Made by a program: the position numbers and the translations under genes | Assembly: GCA_023146255.1 (NCBI GenBank) | Contig: JAGLCJ010000003.1 | Coordinates: forward strand, 124,001-188,000 | Length of the DNA stretch: 64,000 nucleotides | Source: Alcanivoracaceae bacterium | Lineage (GTDB): Bacteria > Pseudomonadota > Gammaproteobacteria > Pseudomonadales > Alcanivoracaceae | Reading direction: 5' to 3' | The notes under the pieces: generated by a model | Told to the model about the DNA's origin: nothing | The model's input: the letters and a program-made list of their open reading frames with translations, nothing else | The model's database searches: none | In this document: positions 25,819 through 35,442 of the stretch, in pieces | Position numbering within the stretch: the first letter of the stretch is position 1 | How the letters are laid out: the number at the start of each line of letters is the position of its first letter

Positions 25819-26610
25819 TTAAGGGCGAGTCGGGTTGGAATCTTCGGCCGACATATCCAGCAACGGTGTTGCCGGAGGGTTGCCATAGATATAGCTGCGC
25901 GGCGGCATCAGGTTGTCCGGCCGTCCCGGACCGCGCAGTTCGACGTAATCAAAGAACCTGTTCTGGTATTCCTGCAGGGCAATAATCCGGCGCAGACGTT
26001 CAAGGGTGAAGTAGGGCGCATCGCGCAGCAGCACGTTAGCCAGCCAGGCCGGGATATAACCGCCCGGGTCCAGCACCAGCTGATACACCACTTCCGCCTC
26101 ATCGTCGGCGATCCGGGTCACCTGAAAGATGCCCTCCATCTCCGGGAAACGGACATAGCGGTCATTGGCGGGCAGCAGGTTGGGGCGGTTGTCCAGATAG
26201 ACGGTGATGCCCTCCAGTTCGGGAGAGATGGTCTGCTCGACCCTTGCCTCGAGAACCGCTTCCCGGTCATTCAGCGGCCAGGGTAGCTGGGTGGTGAAAC
26301 GCAGGCGCCGCAGCATCGGGCCCTCGCGCTCGAACTCGGTGGCGCCATCAACGAAGTGCAGCCAGCGCGGGTAGCTCTCATAATCCTCAAGCAGGGCGGC
26401 CAGCGCGTATTCGTCGCTGAGCTTGATCCGGCCAACACCGCGGAAAGTTTTCAGGCGTGACTCATCCCGGTGGCGCATATACACCTGAATGCCGTTACGG
26501 TCGGTGATCAGCTTCCAGGCCGGATCCAGTTCCGGATCGTCGGTAATGCCGGCGTGTGACAGTGCGCCTGCGGCCAGGGCCAGCAGCAGGGTGATCAGCC
26601 GAATCGTCAT
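25819..26610 (-). CDS. Exported START domain-like protein
   Basis: A 263-residue protein with a signal peptide (about 1-20, LSHAG) and a START/SRPBCC lipid-binding fold: WKLITDRNGIQVYMR, FRGVGRIKL, LEDYESYPRWLHFVDGA and LPWPLNDREAV are typical segments. It could carry a lipid or hydrophobic compound in the periplasm. Its ribosome site lies inside an inverted repeat (26617-26638). It is followed 25 bases later by the PlsC-type acyltransferase gene. Confidence 0.82.
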   Translation of the reverse strand: MTIRLITLLLALAAGALSHAGITDDPELDPAWKLITDRNGIQVYMRHRDESRLKTFRGVGRIKLSDEYALAALLEDYESYPRWLHFVDGATEFEREGPMLRRLRFTTQLPWPLNDREAVLEARVEQTISPELEGITVYLDNRPNLLPANDRYVRFPEMEGIFQVTRIADDEAEVVYQLVLDPGGYIPAWLANVLLRDAPYFTLERLRRIIALQEYQNRFFDYVELRGPGRPDNLMPPRSYIYGNPPATPLLDMSAEDSNPTRP

Positions 26611-26616
26611 TCCGTT

Positions 26617-26638
26617 CTCCCGCGAATATTCACGGGAG
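26617..26638 (-). promoter_or_regulatory. Inverted repeat covering the ribosome-binding site of the START gene
   Basis: CTCCCG-C-GAATATTC-A-CGGGAG is a 22-base near-perfect palindrome ending 6 bases from the ATG. On the mRNA the GGGAGA ribosome site is in one arm and can pair with the other arm. It could equally be a repressor operator with an AATATT centre. Confidence 0.5.
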
Positions 26639-26703
26639 TATAGGCAACGGTTGTGATCGTCACAATTGATTGATATAGGCAGGGCGCCCGGAATCGTTGC
26701 CGG

Positions 26704-28422
26704 TTATTGCAAGGTGGTTGGCCAGGTCTCACTGAACGAGCGGGGTTTCTCAATATGGTACCCTTGTGCATAGTTCACGCCGAGATCGGCCAGCAGCTCC
26801 AGCACCAGGGAATCTTCGACAAATTCGGCAATGGTGTGCAGGTTGAACGCCCTGGCCACATCCACCAGCGCCCGGATCAGCACCTGATGTTCGCTGTCGC
26901 GGGTCAGGTTGCGGACAAACGAGCCGTCAATCTTGATGTAGTCCAGTGGCAGCTTTTTCAGGTAGTAGAGCGATGAGAAGCCGACACCGAAGTCGTCCAG
27001 CGCAAAACGGCAGCCTTCGCTGCGCAGCGCTTCCATGATCTGGATTGAAGCGTCGATGTCCGCCAGGGCGGCGGTTTCGGTGATTTCAAAGATCACCGAG
27101 GAAGGCGCAACCCCAAACTCGGTCAGGCTCTGGCGAACATGCGGCACCAGATTCGGGTTGTTGAATGAGCGACCGGACAGGTTCACCGCCAGACTGGTCT
27201 GCACGCCATTTTGCTGCAGCAGTGCCAGATGCTCGAATACCCGGGTGATGACCTGCTCATCAAGACGGTGGATCATGCCGCTCTGTTCTGCGGCGATAAT
27301 CAGCTGGGCGGTATTCATCGGTTTGTTGTCTTCATCACGGCCGCGCAGCAGGGCTTCGTGATGCGTCACCGTACGACTTTGCAGATCCAGAATCGGCTGA
27401 TAATGCATGTCGACTCGCTGATCGGTCAGCAGCTGGCGGATCTGCCGGTCCCAGAACACCCTTTCGTGGATACGGGCGCGGTGAATATCGTCGCCATCGA
27501 ACAGGTGCCAGGCGTTGCGACCACGGGCCTTGGCCTGATACAGGGCAATATCGGCATTGGCCAGCAGTTCATCGATGTTCTTGCCATGTTCCGGGCAGAG
27601 CACCACGCCGATACTGGTGGTGATCGAGACATTGATCTCGGCGTCCAGAGGTGGCAGCCGGTGCAGGGCGCTGCAGCAGCGCCGTGCGGCGTGGTCGACA
27701 CTGATTCGGTCGGCGCCGGGTAAAAGAATGCCGAACTCGTCGCCGCCAAGACGGGCGATGATGTCTGACTGGCGCAGCTCGCCGCGCAGTACTTTGCTGA
27801 CCTGTTGCAGCAGCCGGTCGCCCTGATGGTGGCCACGCAGGTCATTGATGTCCTTGAACTGGTCCAGATCGAGCAGCATCAGGGCAAAGCCGCCGCCGCC
27901 GGCAACCATGGCCCGGGCCCGTTCGAGGAAGCCGCGTCGATTGAGCAGGCCGGTAAGCGGATCGTGCAGCGCCAGCCAGCTGAGGTGTTCCTCCGCCAGG
28001 CGCTGATCAGAAATATCGAGTCCGATACTGACGATGCGCGGCTCGCTGCCGTCATGCATCAGCCATGGCACATGCCACCAGGCCAACAACAGCGGTTCGG
28101 CGCCGGGCCGGGTCATGGCAGTTTCGTGGCGATAGTGGTTACGGCGGCCGTTGAGTAGCTCGCCCAGACGCATTGGCAGGTCCACCGGGGCATCACTGAG
28201 CAGGTCGATAAAGCGCAGCTCGGCGGGAATGGAATCGGCAATGCCGGACAGCCAGCGGCCGTGACGGTTGACCGACAGGAGCTGGCCATTGGCAGCCTGA
28301 GTAAACACTACGATGTCGGCTGTATCCTGCAGCAGCCGGCTGAGATCCTGCTGCTCTGCCAGGCTTTTTGCCAGGGTGTCAGCGATCTGGTCCGGTTTTC
28401 TGCGCCACTTCAGCAGGGCCAT
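26704..28422 (-). CDS. PAS-GGDEF-EAL cyclic di-GMP enzyme
   Basis: A 572-residue cytoplasmic protein. A PAS-like region (about 28-145) precedes a GGDEF domain with intact GGDEF and the inhibitory I-site RQSD five residues before it. The EAL domain keeps EAL, NLSGRSF, EITETA, DDFGVGFSSL, IKIDGSF, AEFVED and QGY. Both synthesis and breakdown of c-di-GMP are therefore possible. There is no membrane span, so the signal is sensed in the cytoplasm. It stands alone, not in an operon. Confidence 0.95.
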   Translation of the reverse strand: MALLKWRRKPDQIADTLAKSLAEQQDLSRLLQDTADIVVFTQAANGQLLSVNRHGRWLSGIADSIPAELRFIDLLSDAPVDLPMRLGELLNGRRNHYRHETAMTRPGAEPLLLAWWHVPWLMHDGSEPRIVSIGLDISDQRLAEEHLSWLALHDPLTGLLNRRGFLERARAMVAGGGGFALMLLDLDQFKDINDLRGHHQGDRLLQQVSKVLRGELRQSDIIARLGGDEFGILLPGADRISVDHAARRCCSALHRLPPLDAEINVSITTSIGVVLCPEHGKNIDELLANADIALYQAKARGRNAWHLFDGDDIHRARIHERVFWDRQIRQLLTDQRVDMHYQPILDLQSRTVTHHEALLRGRDEDNKPMNTAQLIIAAEQSGMIHRLDEQVITRVFEHLALLQQNGVQTSLAVNLSGRSFNNPNLVPHVRQSLTEFGVAPSSVIFEITETAALADIDASIQIMEALRSEGCRFALDDFGVGFSSLYYLKKLPLDYIKIDGSFVRNLTRDSEHQVLIRALVDVARAFNLHTIAEFVEDSLVLELLADLGVNYAQGYHIEKPRSFSETWPTTLQ

Positions 28423-28537
28423 GGGAATATCCGTCGGTTGGTTTTTCGTCGTGACGGATAGGTGAAACTACCAGTAGAGGCGGTACGACACAAGTATGAG
28501 CAGCATGCCATCAGCTTTTAGAGTTGCTAACTGTCAG

Positions 28538-28556
28538 AGAAAGCCGCCGGAGCGGC
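28538..28556 (-). terminator. Probable terminator of the cold-shock membrane protein gene
   Basis: GCCGC-CGGA-GCGGC (28543-28556), read on the minus strand, is followed by TTTCTCT. It lies about 25 bases beyond the stop of the minus-strand gene. Stem short, T tract broken. Confidence 0.45.
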
Positions 28557-28580
28557 CTTCGTCGGGAGGGGCAGGCAGGA

Positions 28581-29159
28581 TCAGTCAAGAATCCTGACAT
28601 CATCGGCCTGATCGCCGCGTTCACTCTGGCGTAATCCAAAGCGGACCTTCTGACCCTGCTTCAGGGTGCGGCGGTCGCCATTGCGGACGGCGCGGAAGTG
28701 GACAAATATCTCGCGGCCATCGTCGGAGAGGATGAAGCCGTAACCCTTGTTCGGGTTAAACCACTTCACTTCGCCCTGAAGCTCGCCGGCTTTCAATGGG
28801 CCCGCCGGCATCTTCATCGGCAACAGGGTCAGCAGCGGCAACAGATACAGCGCCAGCGGCAGCCACATCCACAACGGCGCCGAGCTGTTGGCACTGGCAT
28901 AGCTGATGCTGAGACCAGCCAGATACAGGCAAAGCAGCGGATACAGAATGGCCCGGCTATTTTCCCGCAAGGCGCAGAACAGGCTGACACCAGCAGCCAG
29001 CAGCATACCGAAACCGGCCTGCTGGCCTGCCATCACGGCGCCTCGCGCATTAACTGGCAAACTGCCCAGTAGCGGGGCAGGATCGACCAGCATCCAGATG
29101 CCGGCGACGGCGAACAGCAGGGCGAACAGAAGGTGGAAGACAGTGAAGAGTCGTTGCAT
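28581..29159 (-). CDS. Membrane-anchored cold-shock domain protein
   Basis: A 192-residue fusion. The first 115 residues contain four hydrophobic segments (FHLLFALLFAVAGIWML; AGFGMLLAAGVSLF; LYPLLCLYLAGLSISY; WLPLALYLLPLLTLL). A complete cold-shock domain follows (about 127-192) with the RNA-binding motifs GEVKWFNPNKGYGFI and IFVHF. It would place a single-stranded nucleic-acid-binding domain at the inner membrane face. The role is unknown; mRNA localisation or cold adaptation are guesses. Confidence 0.85.
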   Translation of the reverse strand: MQRLFTVFHLLFALLFAVAGIWMLVDPAPLLGSLPVNARGAVMAGQQAGFGMLLAAGVSLFCALRENSRAILYPLLCLYLAGLSISYASANSSAPLWMWLPLALYLLPLLTLLPMKMPAGPLKAGELQGEVKWFNPNKGYGFILSDDGREIFVHFRAVRNGDRRTLKQGQKVRFGLRQSERGDQADDVRILD

Positions 29160-29309
29160 CGAAAAAAACCTCGCGGTGACGTAAATGAATGAACAGTGGG
29201 TTGGTCACTGCCGGCGCGACGGCACAGGGGCAGGACCATTAGTCAGAAGGTCGCGCCGGGGCATTGTAGCCAAACTTGCGACCGACTGCTTGATTGCTGC
29301 GGAGTGCTG

Positions 29310-30356
29310 ATGAATTTCGATTACCCGTTTCTGCAGCCTGATTTTTTTGCCGCCCTTGAGCAGAGCGGCGGCGCGGCGCCGGAGTCCGGTTGGTATCCAC
29401 AGCACCTGACGGCGGGGGATGTCTGGATGCCGCTGTATCTGAAAACCCATAACCGTGGCGAGTATGTGTTTGATCATGGCTGGGCGCAGGCCTATGCCGA
29501 GCATGGCCTGAACTACTTCCCGAGGCTGGTAACCACGGTGCCATTCAGTCCGCTTGTCGGGCCGCGCTGGCGCGGTCAGCCGGATGTTGCCCTGCTGCGT
29601 GGCCATGTCGAACAGCTGGCGCGGGAAAACAAGGCGTCGTCCTGGCATCTGCTGTTCCCGGACCAGACCACTCAGCAAACGCTGGAAAGCTGGCCGCTGG
29701 CGCAGCGTGAGGCCTGCCATTTTCGCTGGTTCAATCGCGACTATGAGGACTTTGAATCTTTTCTGGCGACCCTGACATCAAGGCGGCGCAAGTCCATTCG
29801 TCGCGAACGACAGTCATGCGCACAGGCCGATATCCGGGTGGAGCAGGCCTGCGGCGAGGATATTCCGGAACACTGGTGGAGGGCGTTCTATGCCTGCTAT
29901 GTCGACACCTATTACAAGCGCGGCCAGCGACCCTATTTGAGCGAGGATTTTTTTCACCGGTTGCGGCACTCGTCGCTGGCAAAACAGTTGATGCTGGTAC
30001 TGGCTTTCAGCGGCGATGAGCCGGTGGCTGCAGCCTTCTACCTGTTTGATCAGCACACCCTGTATGGCCGTTACTGGGGTAGTCTGCGTGAAGTCGATGG
30101 TTTGCATTTCGAACTGTGCTACTACCGCGGCATCGAGTTCTGTATCCGCCGTGGGCTGAAAGAATTCGATCCCGGTGTGCAGGGAGAGCACAAGATTCTG
30201 CGCGGCTTCGAGCCGGTCATCACGCGCTCGCTGCACTGGCTGCGCGAGCCGGCATTCCATCGTGCAGTAACGGATTTCTGTGAACGCGAGGCGGTGATGG
30301 TGCGGGCTTATCAGCAGGAAGCCCGCAGTCTGTTGCCCTATCGGCAGGTGGAATAA
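29310..30356 (+). CDS. GNAT-like acyltransferase, DUF482/FemAB-like family
   Basis: A 348-residue protein with the family pattern FLQPDFFAALEQSG, GWYPQHL, PLYLKTHNRGEYVFDHGWA near the start and LTSRRRKSIRRER in the middle, followed by YGRYWGS and HKILRGFEP near the end. These proteins have two GNAT-like halves like FemX, and are often described as peptidogalycan biosynthesis proteins, but the substrate is not established. ATG 29310 has GGAG five bases upstream. Confidence 0.85.
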   Translation: MNFDYPFLQPDFFAALEQSGGAAPESGWYPQHLTAGDVWMPLYLKTHNRGEYVFDHGWAQAYAEHGLNYFPRLVTTVPFSPLVGPRWRGQPDVALLRGHVEQLARENKASSWHLLFPDQTTQQTLESWPLAQREACHFRWFNRDYEDFESFLATLTSRRRKSIRRERQSCAQADIRVEQACGEDIPEHWWRAFYACYVDTYYKRGQRPYLSEDFFHRLRHSSLAKQLMLVLAFSGDEPVAAAFYLFDQHTLYGRYWGSLREVDGLHFELCYYRGIEFCIRRGLKEFDPGVQGEHKILRGFEPVITRSLHWLREPAFHRAVTDFCEREAVMVRAYQQEARSLLPYRQVE

Positions 30357-30725
30357 TCAGGCAGCGCGGCTTTGCTCGGCGTCGAAGAACACCAGCGACA
30401 TGGTGATCAGGTCTTTCAGGTCGCGGGCGGGGTGGTTCGGGTCTTTCGGGCCCAGCTGGTTGGTGACGTCTTCGAAATCACCCTCTTCCGGACTCGACAG
30501 GTCAACGAAATACTCGACCACTTTGCGGTCCTGGGTGACCAGGGTGCCGGAGTAGACGCCCTCGTCAAAAACGCCGAGGCATGGGAATACCGCCTGGTCC
30601 AGGTTGACGCCCTGATTGCGGAACCATGCCAGCAATGCCTGCTCGGATTCGCCACGGCGAATCTGGCTGGTGGCGGCTGCCACTGCCTCCCAGGCGTTCT
30701 GTTCACTGACTTTGCTGAATTCCAT
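30357..30725 (-). CDS. Conserved-looking cytoplasmic protein of unknown function
   Basis: A 122-residue acidic, soluble protein with a good ribosome site (GGGAGCG) before ATG 30725. Segments such as AVAAATSQIRRGESEQALLAWFRNQG and LVTQDRKVVEYFVDL suggest an alpha/beta fold without membrane spans or metal motifs. I do not recognise the family. The stop abuts the convergent acyltransferase gene with no spacer. Confidence 0.65.
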   Translation of the reverse strand: MEFSKVSEQNAWEAVAAATSQIRRGESEQALLAWFRNQGVNLDQAVFPCLGVFDEGVYSGTLVTQDRKVVEYFVDLSSPEEGDFEDVTNQLGPKDPNHPARDLKDLITMSLVFFDAEQSRAA

Positions 30726-30840
30726 GGGCGCTCCCTATCTCCTTGCTGATTCTAGCGAAACCGGCCCCGGGGCTGGCCAGTGTCAGGGCGACATCCGGTG
30801 CCCGTCAGGGGATAAACGGAATTTATTCGCATTAGTTGGT

Positions 30841-32781
30841 TCAGACAACCCCGGTTTCAGCCGGAAACAGGGGCGGCATCGGGCAGTCCATCAGCGTGGC
30901 GATGCCACGCAACAGCTCCGCCTCCTGTACCTGGATCAGGCCATCCGCCCGGGCGATATCCGCCAGCCCGTCCAGCAGCGGGCCTTTCAGCAGGGGCATG
31001 AGGTCGCGGAGATCGCGGAGGGCTGCATCGAGTGTCTCAATCGGGCACTGCGCCAGAGGCAACAGTGCTGTGCCGGCTGGCAGCAGGGCAATGGCAGCGC
31101 CGCGGAACAGGTTCTCGGCCGCATCTCCCCTGGCCCCTGATGCATGCACCATCAACGACATCACCAGCTGAATCTGGCTGGCCACCGCCGGGTACTGACG
31201 AAAACGCACCTGCGGAGCTCGTGATGCACCTGCCCGCAAGTGGTCGGCAAGAATGCGCGTCAAAATGAATTCGAACAGCGTTAGCCGCTGATCATGTTTT
31301 ACCAGTTGTTCCAGTTGCGCCAGAAACTGGTCGCGCTGATCCTGAGGTAGTTGTTTCAGCGCAGGGATAGCCAGATCCGTCAGCGGCAGGCGTAAACGGG
31401 TGCCAAGTTTGCTGATGTCGTCACAGAGTTGGGCCACCATGCGCTGCTCCAGCGCCGGCAGCTTCAGTAGCGTGATCAGTTCATCCTGATCCGAGCGACT
31501 AACGCCTATGGCCAGCGCAAGGACCACCCAGCGCGCTGACTCCGGCTGACGAAAGTTCTGTTTCAGTGACTCCGGAATCGAGTCATGCAGGCTGCGGGCG
31601 TAACCGACATGGGATACACGCATGGTGCCAACCGTACCGGCAATACCCATGGCGGCAACGGCTCCGGCGACCTGGGCCGGCGCGTTGCCGGCAAATCCCA
31701 TGGCGGTGTCACCTGCTGCTGCCTCAGCGGTGCCGGCGGGTTGTTCGCCATTCTGGCGTTGCCGCACGCGTGCCCGTGCCAGCCAGTCGCCTCCCAGTGC
31801 CTTCAGGCGTTCATCCACCGGCGGGTGAGTGGCGAGCAGATACTGCAAATGAAAGGGTACCGTGGCGCCAAAGCACATATGGCTCATATCTTCGCCATGC
31901 GAGGAAACAAGATGGCTGCCGTGCTGGTTGCGGATCTTGATCAGGGCATTGGCGATACCGGACGGGTTGCGTGTGAACTGCACCGATGAGGCATCGGCCA
32001 GCAACTCTCGCTGGCGGGAGATGGCGGCCTTGATCAGGCGGCCAAAAAAAAGCCCGATGTAACCGATCACCATCATCGCCAGACCAAGAATGATCAGGAA
32101 GAACACCCCGGCGGCTTCATTTTTCCCGGAGCGGCGATTGAAAAAACGTGCCCGGGTGTTGGCATGCAGTAACAGCTCGCCAACCTTGCCAATGGCGAGA
32201 ATGCCGGCAAGTACGGCAATCAGGCGCATGTTCAGGCGCATATCGGCATTGAAAATATGGCTGAACTCATGGGCGATAACGCCCTGCAGTTCTTCCCGGG
32301 TCAGGGTGTCGAGAGCTCCACGGGTGACCACCAGTACTGCTTCGGTGGGACGGTAGCCTGCAACAAGCGCATTAATAGCGGCTTCCTGCTCCATGACAAA
32401 GGTACGTGGCACCGGGATGCCTGAGGCGATGGCCATTTCCTCGATAACATTGCGCAGGCGGCGATCGGATGGATTGCTGCTGTCAGGGAGGATTTCCCTG
32501 GCGCCGAGTAAATGGGCGAGGGCGACGCCGCCCTCACGCAGTTGCCAGGCTTTTCTGGCGCTGCCGGCGAGAATGATCGCCAGGGTAATCAGCAGGCTCC
32601 ATAGCATCGTTGGCGAGCGCAGCCAGTCGTGCAGGCTGTAACCGCCGCCGCTGGCCCAGAGTGCCGCCAGATACAGACACAGGCTGACGGCGGCAACAAT
32701 GGCGGCAATGGCAAGGACAAAATAGCCTGCCAATAGCCAGGTTCGTCGCCGTGCCCGTTCCTGATGCTGGAAGAAATTCAT
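30841..32781 (-). CDS. M48 family zinc metallopeptidase
   Basis: A 646-residue membrane protein. Two membrane spans near the N-terminus (WLLAGYFVLAIAAIVAAVSL; MLWSLLITLAIILAG) lead into an M48 (HtpX/Ste24-like) domain with the zinc motif HEFSHIFN and the downstream Glu-containing SRQRELLADA. Two more spans lie between them. The C-terminal 280 residues are helical and non-catalytic, with a TerB-like look near the end. It is 17 bases after lemA, the common LemA-M48 pairing, and probably degrades damaged membrane proteins. Confidence 0.88.
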   Translation of the reverse strand: MNFFQHQERARRRTWLLAGYFVLAIAAIVAAVSLCLYLAALWASGGGYSLHDWLRSPTMLWSLLITLAIILAGSARKAWQLREGGVALAHLLGAREILPDSSNPSDRRLRNVIEEMAIASGIPVPRTFVMEQEAAINALVAGYRPTEAVLVVTRGALDTLTREELQGVIAHEFSHIFNADMRLNMRLIAVLAGILAIGKVGELLLHANTRARFFNRRSGKNEAAGVFFLIILGLAMMVIGYIGLFFGRLIKAAISRQRELLADASSVQFTRNPSGIANALIKIRNQHGSHLVSSHGEDMSHMCFGATVPFHLQYLLATHPPVDERLKALGGDWLARARVRQRQNGEQPAGTAEAAAGDTAMGFAGNAPAQVAGAVAAMGIAGTVGTMRVSHVGYARSLHDSIPESLKQNFRQPESARWVVLALAIGVSRSDQDELITLLKLPALEQRMVAQLCDDISKLGTRLRLPLTDLAIPALKQLPQDQRDQFLAQLEQLVKHDQRLTLFEFILTRILADHLRAGASRAPQVRFRQYPAVASQIQLVMSLMVHASGARGDAAENLFRGAAIALLPAGTALLPLAQCPIETLDAALRDLRDLMPLLKGPLLDGLADIARADGLIQVQEAELLRGIATLMDCPMPPLFPAETGVV

Positions 32782-32798
32782 GGGTCAGCCCGACCGGC

Positions 32799-33386
32799 TC
32801 AGAAGCTGACTTTGACCGCCTGTCGTGCTGCCGGATCCTCAAGTTCTAGCTGCTGCGCTGCCTTGAAGCTGCCAAACAGGCCGCCGATAAAATTGTTCGG
32901 AAACTGTTCCCGGTAGGTGTTGTAGTCCATCACCAGATCATTGAAAGCCTGACGGGCGAAACCGACCCGGTTTTCGGTGCTGGTCAACTCTTCCATCAGC
33001 TGGGCAATGGTTTCATTGGCGCGCAGCTCCGGATACTGCTCGGACACTGCGTAAAGGTTGGCTAGAGAGCCGGACAGCAGCCCCTCTGCACGGCCCAGAG
33101 CGGTCATGGCGCCGGCATTGTCCGGTTGGGCACGGGCATTCTTGCGGGCGGTCTCGGCCTGATTGCGGGCCTCGATCACCTGAGTCAGGGTTTCCTTTTC
33201 ATGGCCGAGATAGGCCTTGGCGGACTCCACCAGAGAGGGAATCAGGTCATGGCGGCGTTGCAGCTGGACGTCAATCTGGGCAAAGCCGTTCTTGAAGCGG
33301 TTTCGCAGCGCGATGAGTTTGTTATAGACGGCGATGATGTAAATCAGCACCAGTGCCAGAAAGCCGAAAAACAACCAGATTCCCAT
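32799..33386 (-). CDS. lemA: LemA family protein
   Basis: A 195-residue protein with one N-terminal membrane span (LFFGFLALVLIYIIAVYN) and a long helical domain (LRNRFKNGFAQIDVQLQRRHDLIPSLVE, FNDLVMDYNTYREQFPNN) that defines LemA. Its function is unclear. The ATG at 33386 has GGGGAAG upstream; an open extension to 33422 is not family-like. It is followed directly by the M48 peptidase gene. Confidence 0.92.
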   Translation of the reverse strand: MGIWLFFGFLALVLIYIIAVYNKLIALRNRFKNGFAQIDVQLQRRHDLIPSLVESAKAYLGHEKETLTQVIEARNQAETARKNARAQPDNAGAMTALGRAEGLLSGSLANLYAVSEQYPELRANETIAQLMEELTSTENRVGFARQAFNDLVMDYNTYREQFPNNFIGGLFGSFKAAQQLELEDPAARQAVKVSF

Positions 33387-33490
33387 GACATCTTCCCCTG
33401 TTCCCTGACAAGCAAGCCGCAATGGCGAAAAAGCACCTGTTGGTGCGTACCGGCCAGACTATAACCAGCGCGGCGACAGATGTCAGCGGA

Positions 33491-34399
33491 TCAGAGCGCG
33501 GCAGTCTTGCCGAGTACACCAAACGGCAGGTAATGGTCGACCAGCAGGGCGGCAAACAGCACGAACAGGTAGGTGATCGAGTAGCCGAAGGTCTTCATCG
33601 GCAAGCTCGGGTCATCGCTGAAGCGCAGACGGAACGCATGCAGCAGGAACACGCCGCCGAGCACGATCGCGGTGGCCAGATAGATCAGCCCGCTCATGCC
33701 GGTCAGATAGGGGAGCAGCGAGGTCACCGCCAGCAAGACGGTGTAATAGAGCACTGACTGGCGGGTAAAGGGTATGCCATGGGTCACCGGCAGCATCGGA
33801 ATGCCGGCCTTGGCATACTCGTCACGACGATGAATCGCCAATGCCCAGAAGTGTGGCGGTGTCCAGACGAAAATGATCAGCACCAGCAGCCAGGCATACG
33901 GGTGCGCCTCACCGGTGACCGCGGTCCAGCCGAGCAGCGGCGGAATGGCACCGGCGAGTCCGCCAATGACAATGTTCTGCGGCGTCGCCCGCTTCAGGTA
34001 CAGGGTGTAGATAAAGGCGTAACCGATAAAGCCGAAAAACGTCAGGAATGCGGTCAGCGGATTAACCAGAAAATAAAGCAGCGCCATCGACGCCGCTGCC
34101 AGCAATACCGCAAAGGCCACTGCCCGGCGGGTATCCAGACGCCCGGTCACGATTGGTCGTTTCTCGGTGCGGGCCATGATGGCATCGATTTTCTGATCCA
34201 TGATCTGGTTGATCGCGGCGGAGGACATCATTGCCAGAGACATGCCGATAAAAGCCGGGATAAAAACATTCAGTGGCACCATGCCCGCCGGTTCGGTGGC
34301 GAGAAACATGCCGGCCACTGCCGTCACCATCAGCAGCGCGACAACGCCGGGTTTGGTCAGCGCCCAGTAATCGCGCCAGCTGGCAGATGACGTGCTCAT
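33491..34399 (-). CDS. ctaB: Heme O synthase (protoheme IX farnesyltransferase)
   Basis: A 302-residue UbiA-type prenyltransferase with the prenyl-diphosphate motif NQIMDQKIDAIMARTEKRP and about nine membrane spans. It converts heme B to heme O, the precursor of heme A for the aa3 oxidase. Its start overlaps the ctaA stop by 4 bases (ATGA). Confidence 0.96.
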   Translation of the reverse strand: MSTSSASWRDYWALTKPGVVALLMVTAVAGMFLATEPAGMVPLNVFIPAFIGMSLAMMSSAAINQIMDQKIDAIMARTEKRPIVTGRLDTRRAVAFAVLLAAASMALLYFLVNPLTAFLTFFGFIGYAFIYTLYLKRATPQNIVIGGLAGAIPPLLGWTAVTGEAHPYAWLLVLIIFVWTPPHFWALAIHRRDEYAKAGIPMLPVTHGIPFTRQSVLYYTVLLAVTSLLPYLTGMSGLIYLATAIVLGGVFLLHAFRLRFSDDPSLPMKTFGYSITYLFVLFAALLVDHYLPFGVLGKTAAL

Positions 34400-35436
34400 G
34401 CGTCGCGCTCCGAACAGGTACGAATAGAGCGGCCGAACAACACCAGACTAATCAGCAGAACGACCGCGAAAAAATTATGTGCCACTGCCATGGCCAGTGG
34501 TACCTTGAAAATGACATTGCCCAGACCAAGGCAGATTTGCCAGAGCAGCAGCCCGCCAATCAGCAGCGCAAAGTTACGATGGAAATGACAGCGAGCATTG
34601 CGCAGGATACGAATGACCAGAGTGCCTACCACCAGCAACACCAGTAGAGCGCCGAACCGATGCATGACATGGATGGTGGTACGGGCGTCGTTTTCCAGCA
34701 CGCCGAATTCATAATCCGGTTTATCGTGCTCGTGGCCCCAGAATACAAAGGCATCTTCAAAATTGATGTGATCAACCCAGCCATCCTCGCAGATCGGCAG
34801 TTCGGTGCAGACCACCGCGGCATAGTTTGCTGTGGTCCAGCCGCCCAGCGCAATCTGCAGGATTACTACGGCAATCGCGGCAGCGCTCAAACCGCGCAGT
34901 GACCGAACGTCGCAGTCGTTGAGAAATTTTGGCCAGCCATACAGTTTTGCTGCCAGCCAGCAAAGCAGCGTCATGGTGGTGAAACCACCGAGCAAATGCA
35001 GCATGACGATGGTTGGCTGCAAGCCCATGGTGACAGTCCATTTGCCAAGGATGCCCTGACAGATAACCAGAACCAGCAATGTGGTCGGTAGCGCCAGCGG
35101 CTGGTTGCCGGCGCGGCGATTGATCCATGCCAGTGCCGTGATAATCACAATCAGCAAGCCGAGCGAGGCAGCAAAATAGCGATGCACCATTTCCGGAACA
35201 GTCTTGAAGGCCTCTCGATAGGTGCCCGGCACGATTTCATTCTTCTGGCTGACATAATCGATGGCCTTGCGCACATCAAGGTGGCCGTAGCAGCCGGGCC
35301 AGTCGGGGCAGCCAAGGCCGGCATCGGCCAGTCGAGTCCAGGCCCCAAGCATGATGACGCCAGCAGTCAACAGCACTGCGAACAGGGTCAATCTTCGTTG
35401 CCACAGCAAAGCACGATTCAGAACTGGTTCTTGCAT
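34396..35436 (-). CDS. ctaA: Heme A synthase
   Basis: A 346-residue membrane protein (CtaA/COX15) with about eight spans. The family segments GAWTRLADAGLGCPDWPGCYG, ILGKWTV and HRFGALLVLL are present, including the conserved His residues that bind heme and the loop Cys pair (CTELPIC). It oxidises heme O to heme A. It lies between a SCO-like gene and ctaB. Confidence 0.95.
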   Translation of the reverse strand: MQEPVLNRALLWQRRLTLFAVLLTAGVIMLGAWTRLADAGLGCPDWPGCYGHLDVRKAIDYVSQKNEIVPGTYREAFKTVPEMVHRYFAASLGLLIVIITALAWINRRAGNQPLALPTTLLVLVICQGILGKWTVTMGLQPTIVMLHLLGGFTTMTLLCWLAAKLYGWPKFLNDCDVRSLRGLSAAAIAVVILQIALGGWTTANYAAVVCTELPICEDGWVDHINFEDAFVFWGHEHDKPDYEFGVLENDARTTIHVMHRFGALLVLLVVGTLVIRILRNARCHFHRNFALLIGGLLLWQICLGLGNVIFKVPLAMAVAHNFFAVVLLISLVLFGRSIRTCSERDA

Positions 35437-35442
35437 GGTGAG

